Positions 1 through 6,174 of a stretch of DNA of 13,799 bases are shown here, in pieces. The position numbers and the translations under genes are program-made. The notes under the pieces were generated by a model. It was given only the letters and a program-made list of their open reading frames with translations, had not been told where the DNA came from and ran no database searches. Source of the DNA: Fidelibacterota bacterium UBA6817 (lineage in GTDB: Bacteria > Fidelibacterota > Fidelibacteria > Fidelibacterales > Fidelibacteraceae); the NCBI GenBank assembly GCA_002452555.1, contig DKER01000135.1, forward strand, positions 1 to 13,799, read 5' to 3'. The stretch's first letter is position 1. Each line of letters opens with the position of its first letter.

Positions 1-258
1 CGGCATGCGTTGAAAACTGCGATTATGCCGCTGCTGGGAACCATGGCCACAATGGGACTCGTATCAATCCCCGGCATGATGACGGGACAAATTTTAAGCG
101 GCGTATCTCCGGTTAATGCTATCAAGTACCAGATTATGATCATGATCGGTATTTTTTCATCAGCTACGATGTCAATAATTTGCACTGTTATGATATCATC
201 TCTATTTAATTTTGATGCATTCGGACGGATTCGAAAAGAAATCAGGGATCTTTTATGA
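1..258 (+). CDS. fetB: FetB/YbbM-type ABC transporter permease (C-terminal fragment)
   Basis: This is the C-terminal part of an integral membrane permease; the reading frame is open to the left edge, so the start lies outside the window. The visible 85 residues contain the block LVSIPGMMTGQILSG followed by a KYQIMIMIGIF helix, a hallmark of the UPF0014/FetB family, in which the E. coli member FetB works with the ATPase FetA in iron export. A second hydrophobic stretch (roughly SATMSIICTVMISSLF) forms the last membrane helix, followed by a short basic tail (RIRKEIRDLL). The stop codon TGA overlaps the ATG of the next gene (ATGA), so the two are probably translated from one mRNA. The ATPase partner is not in view. 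The family assignment is firm; the substrate (iron or another metal) is inferred from the family only. Confidence 0.8.
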   Translation, partial: RHALKTAIMPLLGTMATMGLVSIPGMMTGQILSGVSPVNAIKYQIMIMIGIFSSATMSIICTVMISSLFNFDAFGRIRKEIRDLL

Positions 259-899
259 TGCATTACATCAGAAACTATGACAGGTATAAAGATGACATTA
301 TTAATGCTCTGAAAAAAGGCGATGTGATTGCTTATCCCACCGATACAATTTTCGGGATAGGTGTGGATACCATGAATGAATCGGCAGTAAACAGGTTGTA
401 TGAGCTGAAAAACAGACCGGAAAAAATGCCTTTCAGTATCCTGGCCGGCACGCTTGATCGCATTCTTGAACTTAATATGTTCGGAGATGCTATTGCCGAT
501 TTTTTAAGGGTAATTTTTCCCGGACCTGTTACAGCTGTTTTGCCGATAAATGAATCTGCCGGTTTCAATTCGCCGGTTCTTAAAAATGACTTCATCGGTT
601 TCAGAATACCGGATCACCCTTTTTGTCACTGGCTGGGAAGCCATTATAAAAACCCTGTGATCACCACATCTGCAAACAGAACGGGAGTTGCACCAATCCA
701 AAATCTTATTGATATTGAAAAAGAGTTTGATAAAGAGATTTCTGTTTACATTGACGATCCATACGAGGGATTTAATCACATCAATAAACCCAGCACGGTT
801 TTTAAAATTGATTTAAACGGCATTTTGACGATTTTAAGACCGGGAGCATATCCGGAATACTTACTGAAAGAGCATTGGTTAAATAAAAATCCTTTTTAG
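255..899 (+). CDS. tsaC: L-threonylcarbamoyladenylate synthase (TsaC/YrdC type)
   Basis: This cytoplasmic enzyme makes threonylcarbamoyl-AMP from threonine, bicarbonate and ATP, the first step of t6A modification at position 37 of ANN-decoding tRNAs. The 214 residues show the YrdC/Sua5 motifs in order: YPTDTIFGIG (27-36), KNRPEKMP (52-59), FPGPVTAVLP (88-97), GFRIPDHP (115-122), TTSANRTG (137-144), PSTVFKI (179-185) and RPG (195-197). The protein ends after the YrdC domain, so it is the short TsaC type without the C-terminal Sua5 domain. The start ATG at 255 overlaps the fetB stop; a second ATG lies at 258, and no other start is needed. Coupling to a metal permease has no obvious functional logic and is probably only operon packing. 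Its TAG stop interlocks with the stop of the opposing porD-like gene. Confidence 0.92.
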   Translation: MMHYIRNYDRYKDDIINALKKGDVIAYPTDTIFGIGVDTMNESAVNRLYELKNRPEKMPFSILAGTLDRILELNMFGDAIADFLRVIFPGPVTAVLPINESAGFNSPVLKNDFIGFRIPDHPFCHWLGSHYKNPVITTSANRTGVAPIQNLIDIEKEFDKEISVYIDDPYEGFNHINKPSTVFKIDLNGILTILRPGAYPEYLLKEHWLNKNPF

Positions 900-1738
900 T
901 AGTGTTTCCGAATTATTTCATTGAAATAGATATGGTGCTGAGGGGCAATTTCACGATACAACGGCATGAATGATGTATCTTTCAACGTTGAGACAAAGTA
1001 TTCGGCATCTTTATAATGAGCTTCAATAAAATCATTGGTGAATTTATCTTTGTTGTGAATATTTACGATTTGGGAAATGAGGGACAGGGATTCTTTTAAT
1101 TTTTCCAAAGCCTGTTTCTTTCCATTCTCCTCGATTGCCCAAAAAGACTCACTTAACAGATAACGGGCTTTTCGAAGTCTGTAATTGCCTGTCAATCTTT
1201 CAAAATCGGCAGACCGGCTACGCCAGCCCTGGCTCCAGCGGCTTGTCTGACTCTTCTGGATAATCTGTCTGGCCTTTTCATAAATCGTATTTCCGCCCAT
1301 GAGTTCAATCGCGTCAAGCTCTGTAGCTACAATAAGATATCCATAGTAATCAATTAAATCTGTAAGCGGATTGAAAAGTCCTGCAGACCGGTATAATGAA
1401 ACGCCTGATGAATAATCAAATTTCCATTGCGAATCATAATACCGCTGATCAAAATCATTCGTAAAAAAAGCTTCACAGGTATAGACTTTTTCTGCACCGC
1501 TTTCATCAATGCTTCGAACAAAAATTGATATCCTGTACGGTATTTCAAAATTATAGTCGTTATTCGAAAACGATTCGGTTCGAATGTATTGATCTATTGA
1601 ATTTTGCAGTTCATTTATTTCAGACAGATACGATGATTCTATTCGTTCCGATTCAATTGTAACATTTGGCACCAATGTCTGTCCCGATAACAGCAGCGGA
1701 AGGATTATCAGGAGAATACATTGAATCGTTCTTTTCAT
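896..1738 (-). CDS. porD: PorD-like protein (DUF4835), probable type IX secretion component
   Basis: This is a 280-residue exported protein. It starts with a Sec signal peptide: MKR, a hydrophobic core of about 14 residues and a likely cut after LSGQ (residue 20). The rest resembles the DUF4835/PorD family: a beta-rich N-terminal half ('VTIESERIE', 'IPYRISIFVRSI'), the central segment DLIDYYGYLIVATELDAI and GGNTIYEKARQII, and a helical C-terminal half with 'ALEKLKESLSLISQIV' and a closing 'IAPQHHIYFNEIIRK'. Family members occur in Bacteroidota and related phyla and are annotated as type IX secretion protein PorD; the biochemical role is poorly known. The start at 1738 is supported by AGGGAG (1745-1750 on this strand) six bases upstream. 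The gene is divergent from the carbamoyltransferase operon and convergent with tsaC. Family call from remembered sequence pattern, not from a search. Confidence 0.72.
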   Translation of the reverse strand: MKRTIQCILLIILPLLLSGQTLVPNVTIESERIESSYLSEINELQNSIDQYIRTESFSNNDYNFEIPYRISIFVRSIDESGAEKVYTCEAFFTNDFDQRYYDSQWKFDYSSGVSLYRSAGLFNPLTDLIDYYGYLIVATELDAIELMGGNTIYEKARQIIQKSQTSRWSQGWRSRSADFERLTGNYRLRKARYLLSESFWAIEENGKKQALEKLKESLSLISQIVNIHNKDKFTNDFIEAHYKDAEYFVSTLKDTSFMPLYREIAPQHHIYFNEIIRKHY

Positions 1739-1860
1739 TATTTACTCCCTGCTTATTGTCTGACTGCAATTTATAAGGTTTCAGGATGTTTGTAAAGTTA
1801 TAAACAGTCTTGCGCGGTTTTGGATTAAACTGTATTTTTTGTGCAAAATCGGGGAGTGGA
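1739..1860. promoter_or_regulatory. Divergent intergenic region between porD and the carbamoyltransferase operon
   Basis: This 122-base spacer separates two divergently transcribed genes and must hold both promoters unless transcription enters from further away. On the minus strand TTTACA (1791-1796) lies 15 bases from TATAAA (1770-1775), a weak sigma-70-like pair with slightly short spacing that could serve porD. On the plus strand the AT-rich stretch around 1821-1850 is a candidate promoter area for the operon, but no convincing -35/-10 pair or exact Bacteroidetes TAnnTTTG box is visible. No operator palindrome was seen. Confidence 0.35.
1851..1856 (+). promoter_or_regulatory. Ribosome binding site that fixes the carbamoyltransferase start
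   Basis: GGGGAG lies four bases before the ATG at 1861. It decides between this ATG and an in-frame TTG at 1810: the 17 extra residues that the TTG would add (Cys-rich, no family counterpart) are not expected, while MTWILGISAYYHDSAA is the usual N-terminus of the family. Confidence 0.7.
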
Positions 1861-3669
1861 ATGACCTGGATCCTTGGGATTTCGGCTTATTATCACGACA
1901 GTGCTGCTGCACTGTTGGAAAACAACACCCTTGCCGCTGCAGCGCAGGAAGAACGGTTTACCAGAATAAAGCATGACAGTTCATTCCCCGTTCATGCCGT
2001 TACTTATTGCTTAACAGAAGCCGGTATTGACTATACAGACTTAAAAGCCATTGTTTTTTATGACAAACCCTTTTTAAAGTTTGAAAGGATTCTGGATACA
2101 TATTTGCATTTTTCTCCATATGGTTTGCCATCATTTCTCAAAGCTATCCCTTTGTGGATAAAAAAGAAAATATGGCTTAAAGCTTTAATAGAAGAACACT
2201 TTCCCGGTTTTAACGGGGATATTTTGTTTACACGTCATCATCAGGCTCATGCAGCGTCAGCATTTTATCCTTCGCCTTTTGAACGATCAGCAATTGTCAC
2301 GGTAGATGGCGTGGGGGAGTGGACAACAACCAGCATCGGGCTGGGCGAGGGAAACCGAACAACAATCCTGAAAGAGATCCGATTTCCCCATTCGCTCGGA
2401 CTTCTTTACTCGGCTTTTACCTATTTTTGCGGTTTCAAAGTCAATTCCGGTGAATATAAACTGATGGGACTTGCACCGTACGGCGAACCTGTGTATACAG
2501 ATTTGATCCGAGAGAAATTGATAGATATCCGGGAAGACGGATCATTTCATTTGAATATGTCGTATTTTGACTACGCCGCGGGATTGAAGATGACAGGATC
2601 AAAATTTAACAAACTTTTTGGTGCGGCTCCCAGAAAGGTTCATGAACCGCTTGATCAGATCCATATGGATCTTGCCCGGTCTGTTCAGGAAATTACAGAT
2701 GACATTATGCTGAAAATTTCCCGATATGCCGGTAAATTAACCGGTTCGGAGAATCTGTGCCTTGCAGGAGGTGTTGCCCTGAATTGTGTTGCAAACCGAT
2801 ATATTCTTGAGTCGGGACTGTTTAAAAATATTTGGATTCAGCCGGCTGCCGGTGATGCCGGTGGTGCACCCGGAGCAGCTTTAGCGGCTTATTATGAGTA
2901 TTTCGATCATAAACGTACGGTTATTAAACCCGATGCGCAAAAAGGGAGTCTGTTGGGTCCCTCATATTCTGACAGTGAAATTGGGGCTTTCCTGGACAAA
3001 TATTCTGTTTGCTGTCACAAATTGCCATGGAATGAACTCGTTGAAACAGCGGCCTGCCATCTTAAGGATCAGAAGGTTGTCGGGTGGTTTCAGGGACGTA
3101 TGGAATTCGGTCCCCGCGCCCTCGGTAACCGGAGTATTCTCGCTGATCCCCGTTCCCCCGAAATGCAAAAACAACTCAATCTGAAAATTAAATATCGGGA
3201 ATCGTTCAGACCTTTTGCACCGGCTGTGTTGGATGAGTTCAAAACCGAATATTTCAATACGTCAGCAGAAAGTCCCTATATGCTGCTGATCAGTGATGTC
3301 AATATGAACAAACGCCTGCAAAGTGATGAAACAAAAAAGGGTCTTGATAAACTTCACCAGATCCGCTCACAAATTCCGGCCGTGACCCATGTGGATTATT
3401 CTGCCAGACTGCAAACGGTTAGAAAGGATGTTAATCCTCGCTTCCATGAGTTGATAAATGCCTTTTATAACCTGACGGCCTGTCCCGTTTTGGTCAATAC
3501 ATCCTTTAATGTCCGGGGTGAACCCATCGTCAATACGCCGGAAGATGCTTTCCGCTGCTTTATGAATACAGAAATGGATGTTCTGGTCATCGGATCTTAT
3601 ATGGTTTTAAAATCAGAACAGAAATCAGTCAATAAAGAGGACTGGAAAATACAGTATGAGATGGATTAA
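1861..3669 (+). CDS. CmcH/NodU-family O-carbamoyltransferase (SxtI-like)
   Basis: This enzyme family transfers the carbamoyl group of carbamoyl phosphate, via a carbamoyl-AMP intermediate, to a hydroxyl of a sugar or small molecule in the cytoplasm. The 602 residues are full length for the family. The N-terminal Kae1/ASKHA-like domain shows LGISAYYHDSAAALL (5-19), the HHQAHA motif (126-131) with likely metal-binding histidines, TVDGVGEW (147-154), NSGEYKLMGLAPYG (195-208) and CLAGGVALNCVANR (300-313). The C-terminal domain shows EFGPRALGNRSILADPR (415-431), HVDYSARLQTV (510-520) and VNTSFNVRGEPIVNTPEDA (545-563). It is the first gene of a tightly packed operon with SxtJ- and DUF5989-family genes, the same order as sxtI-sxtJ-sxtK. 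The acceptor cannot be read from the sequence; a glycan or lipid-linked sugar is an inference from the membrane-protein neighbours. Confidence 0.9.
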   Translation: MTWILGISAYYHDSAAALLENNTLAAAAQEERFTRIKHDSSFPVHAVTYCLTEAGIDYTDLKAIVFYDKPFLKFERILDTYLHFSPYGLPSFLKAIPLWIKKKIWLKALIEEHFPGFNGDILFTRHHQAHAASAFYPSPFERSAIVTVDGVGEWTTTSIGLGEGNRTTILKEIRFPHSLGLLYSAFTYFCGFKVNSGEYKLMGLAPYGEPVYTDLIREKLIDIREDGSFHLNMSYFDYAAGLKMTGSKFNKLFGAAPRKVHEPLDQIHMDLARSVQEITDDIMLKISRYAGKLTGSENLCLAGGVALNCVANRYILESGLFKNIWIQPAAGDAGGAPGAALAAYYEYFDHKRTVIKPDAQKGSLLGPSYSDSEIGAFLDKYSVCCHKLPWNELVETAACHLKDQKVVGWFQGRMEFGPRALGNRSILADPRSPEMQKQLNLKIKYRESFRPFAPAVLDEFKTEYFNTSAESPYMLLISDVNMNKRLQSDETKKGLDKLHQIRSQIPAVTHVDYSARLQTVRKDVNPRFHELINAFYNLTACPVLVNTSFNVRGEPIVNTPEDAFRCFMNTEMDVLVIGSYMVLKSEQKSVNKEDWKIQYEMD

Positions 3670-4069
3670 AGGAATGATTCCGAAATATAACGAAATAAAA
3701 ATCGCAACAGCCCGCCGCTTTACACTCATCCTGTTTACTCTTTTAGTGATATATTCAGCGATTCGGTTTATTAAGGATAGCAACAGTATTTTTTTCAATG
3801 TCTTACCGTTTTTCGGACTGATGGTAGTTTATTGTATACCCGGACTTGTTAAACGGATGTTTTGGTTTTTTTCTGCTATTGCCGGTATTATCGGAACATT
3901 CGTATCCTATATAATTTTGACACTTGTCTTTTTTTTACTCATTTTTCCTTTGGGAATGTTTCGAAAAATGTTGGGTAAAAGTCCGATCAATGATTCATTT
4001 GACCCATCCGTAAAAACATACTGGATGGATTATCAACCGATTAATAACGATATGAAAAAACAATATTAA
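3656..4069 (+). CDS. SxtJ-family small membrane protein
   Basis: This is a 137-residue integral membrane protein of unknown biochemical role. It has hydrophobic segments at about residues 22-43, 53-68 and 75-107, the last probably two closely spaced helices. The tail has the family-typical pattern: FPLGMFRKMLGK followed by SFDPSVKTYWMDYQP. Such proteins recur next to carbamoyltransferases of this type, and the namesake is encoded by sxtJ of saxitoxin clusters. The ATG at 3656 overlaps the carbamoyltransferase end by 14 bases and has only a weak upstream GGAAA. An alternative in-frame ATG at 3674 directly abuts AAAGGA, which is too close for a good ribosome binding site. Translational coupling is likely either way. 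The role, perhaps a membrane partner of the carbamoyltransferase, is inferred from conserved neighbourhood only. Confidence 0.75.
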   Translation: MRWIKGMIPKYNEIKIATARRFTLILFTLLVIYSAIRFIKDSNSIFFNVLPFFGLMVVYCIPGLVKRMFWFFSAIAGIIGTFVSYIILTLVFFLLIFPLGMFRKMLGKSPINDSFDPSVKTYWMDYQPINNDMKKQY

Positions 4070-4078
4070 AGGATCAAT

Positions 4079-4237
4079 ATGTCCAAGATAAGTATTTTTA
4101 AAGAATTCTTGCAATATGCGGGAGAAAACAAACGGTATATATTGCTACCCATTGTCATCATTCTTCTCCTTCTCGGATTTATTATTGTTTTGTCTCAGGG
4201 CAGTGCCCTTGCACCTTTTATTTATGCTCTGTTTTAA
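4079..4237 (+). CDS. DUF5989/SxtK-like 52-residue membrane microprotein
   Basis: This short gene reads from ATG 4079 to TAA 4237. A short basic amphipathic N-terminus (MSKISIFKEFLQYAGENKRY) leads into one strongly hydrophobic helix (about residues 21-38: LLPIVIILLLLGFIIVL) and ends with SQGSALAPFIYALF, the conserved tail of the DUF5989 family. AAAGGA (4068-4073) lies five bases before the ATG and overlaps the stop codon of the SxtJ-family gene, so the two are coupled. Proteins of this family sit beside SxtJ-type genes, matching sxtK in saxitoxin clusters. No enzymatic residues are evident; it may be a membrane subunit or adaptor. Its small size makes it easy to miss in automated annotation. 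Confidence 0.82.
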   Translation: MSKISIFKEFLQYAGENKRYILLPIVIILLLLGFIIVLSQGSALAPFIYALF

Positions 4238-4246
4238 GGGATATCG

Positions 4247-6163
4247 ATGGTGTTACATAAATGGAAGAAAACCCTTTTCACATTTTTATTGATTTTTACG
4301 GGAATTTCTGCTGTAATTTTTCTTGAGCTTGTTCTGCGTTTTTTCAATGTGGGAGAAAACTATTCACTGTTGCAGGAAACAACACTAAACGGCAGAGATT
4401 TTTATAGAGTAAACCGAAGCTTCCCGGGAAAATACTTTAATCGGGTCGGCGATGCACCGGAATTTCGGGATGAACTGATTCCTGTTTTCAAACAAAGCAA
4501 TGAAAAACGAATTATTGTATTGGGGGGCAGCACCAGTTTCGGATTTCCCTACACATATAATATCACATTTCCGGATATGCTGGAATGGATGATGAAAGAA
4601 AATTCCCCGTCAACCCGCTGGAATGTCATCAATTTATCCACATCAGCCATTAATAGTTTCTCAGTTGCTGACATCGTTAAACGAACCGCAGACCTTAAAC
4701 CGGATGCCATCGTAATTTATATGGGTCATAATGAATTCTACGGTGCTTTCGGAAGCGCTTCTCTCGAAAAAGGAGGCACATGGTTTTATTCGACACATTT
4801 ATCCATAAAAATCCGTGAATTAAGATTATATCAGGTTTTGCTGAAGGTTTTCAATAAATCAATGGTATCTGTTTCACCCGGTGATCCGTTAATGGTCAGA
4901 ATTATTCGAAATAAACAAATCACGTTCGGATCTTCACTTTATCTTAAAACACGATTGAATTTTATCAGGAATCTGTACCGCATCAAACAAATCACTGACC
5001 CTATGGACATTCCGGTTTATATTTGCACTCTGGTCAGCAATGAAAAAGATCTTGTACCCTTTGCTTCAGACTTTATAGATGAAGGACTCACTCATCCAAC
5101 ACTCTATCGGGAGTTTCAGTCTTTGTTGGCATCCGGGGATACAACCGGAGTTCGCTTATGGCTTAAAGACCTGTATCTTTGGGAACCCCAGTCGTCCATT
5201 TATTCATATTGCAATGCAAAATATTTTGAATGGATGGGGAACAGAGACAGTGCGGGCATATATTATAAAAAAGCCCGGGACCTTGATGTTCTTCGATTCA
5301 GAGCAACGACAGACTGGAATAAGGCCATCCGTCAGTTTGCTGTTAATAACAGTTGGGAACTGGTTCCGATTGATCTGGCTTTTGAACAATACTCATACCC
5401 GTCTTTCCCCGGGAATGATTTGTTCCACGAGCATGTTCATCCCAATGAGAAGGGATACAGACTGATGGCATATACGATTCTGAAACAAATGGAAGTAAGC
5501 GGATTCTATCCTGAAATAAAAAGACACGATTTTATGAATGACGAAGAATTCTCTGATCATTATCCCATGACACCCTTTGAATTGCGTGCCGGAGAATTGA
5601 CCATCTTAAAATTAACCGGCCGGTGGCCGTTTAAAGCTGCGGACGAATCATTTGACTTTACTCCGGGGAATATGACGGATCATTATGTGTGGGAATATGT
5701 AAACAATCGGAAAACATGGGGTGAGTCAAACCGCGAACTGGTTGATTATCATCTTAAAAGAAATGATACAGACCTTGCCATTCGATATGTAAAGAGTATT
5801 CAGCAGATCATTCCCTATGAAATATATCCTTATATGAAACTGGCAGAAATATTTGAAATACGAAATGAAGAACAGCAAGCATTAAAGATTTTAAAATCCG
5901 TTGATCAATTTTTTGACGATCCGGCAATCTGGCTTAAAGAAGGATTACTGTACTACAAACTAAATGAACCGGAGTTTGCAGTCTTTGCGTTAAATGAAGT
6001 AAGAACTGTTTTAAAGCAAAAACCCGACCTTTCCCAGGATAAAATTTCTGACCTTTATGAACATCTTATATCTGCGTTACTGCTGACGAATAATCCTGAC
6101 ACGGCTTCAAGAGTGCGTGCAGAAGCAAAACAACTCTATGGAATTCAAATTAAACCAAACTAA
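4247..6163 (+). CDS. Membrane-anchored SGNH/GDSL hydrolase with TPR segments (paralog 1)
   Basis: This 638-residue protein has an N-terminal signal anchor (basic MVLHKWKK, hydrophobic 10-29), which places the rest outside the cytoplasmic membrane. The SGNH hydrolase fold is visible as VLGGSTSFG (91-99, nucleophile candidate Ser95), the strand and block NLSTSAINSFS (129-139), IYMGHNEFYG (157-166, with Gly160 and Asn162 as oxyanion residues) and FHEHVHPNEKGY (393-404). In the last block the usual Asp of DxxH is Glu395, with His398 as the catalytic base candidate. Between blocks III and V a helical TPR-like segment (about 280-347, ending KKARDLD) interrupts the catalytic domain. More TPR-like helices fill about 490-638. 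AAGGG (4236-4240) six bases upstream supports the start. Such enzymes remove acyl or acetyl groups from glycans and lipids; the substrate here is unknown. Confidence 0.85.
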   Translation: MVLHKWKKTLFTFLLIFTGISAVIFLELVLRFFNVGENYSLLQETTLNGRDFYRVNRSFPGKYFNRVGDAPEFRDELIPVFKQSNEKRIIVLGGSTSFGFPYTYNITFPDMLEWMMKENSPSTRWNVINLSTSAINSFSVADIVKRTADLKPDAIVIYMGHNEFYGAFGSASLEKGGTWFYSTHLSIKIRELRLYQVLLKVFNKSMVSVSPGDPLMVRIIRNKQITFGSSLYLKTRLNFIRNLYRIKQITDPMDIPVYICTLVSNEKDLVPFASDFIDEGLTHPTLYREFQSLLASGDTTGVRLWLKDLYLWEPQSSIYSYCNAKYFEWMGNRDSAGIYYKKARDLDVLRFRATTDWNKAIRQFAVNNSWELVPIDLAFEQYSYPSFPGNDLFHEHVHPNEKGYRLMAYTILKQMEVSGFYPEIKRHDFMNDEEFSDHYPMTPFELRAGELTILKLTGRWPFKAADESFDFTPGNMTDHYVWEYVNNRKTWGESNRELVDYHLKRNDTDLAIRYVKSIQQIIPYEIYPYMKLAEIFEIRNEEQQALKILKSVDQFFDDPAIWLKEGLLYYKLNEPEFAVFALNEVRTVLKQKPDLSQDKISDLYEHLISALLLTNNPDTASRVRAEAKQLYGIQIKPN

Positions 6164-6174
6164 ATTAAAAAAGT

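Noticed and set aside
504..779. Minus-strand open frame of 91 codons
   Set aside because: It lies wholly within tsaC, has no family-like motif, and the plus-strand frame is clearly the coding one.
1810..1860. N-terminal extension of the carbamoyltransferase from a TTG at 1810
   Set aside because: The extension adds 17 residues unlike the family, while the ATG at 1861 has GGGGAG upstream and gives the standard N-terminus.
2894..3184. Plus-strand open frame of 96 codons inside the carbamoyltransferase gene
   Set aside because: It is an out-of-frame shadow covering the conserved FGPRALGNRS region of the real protein.
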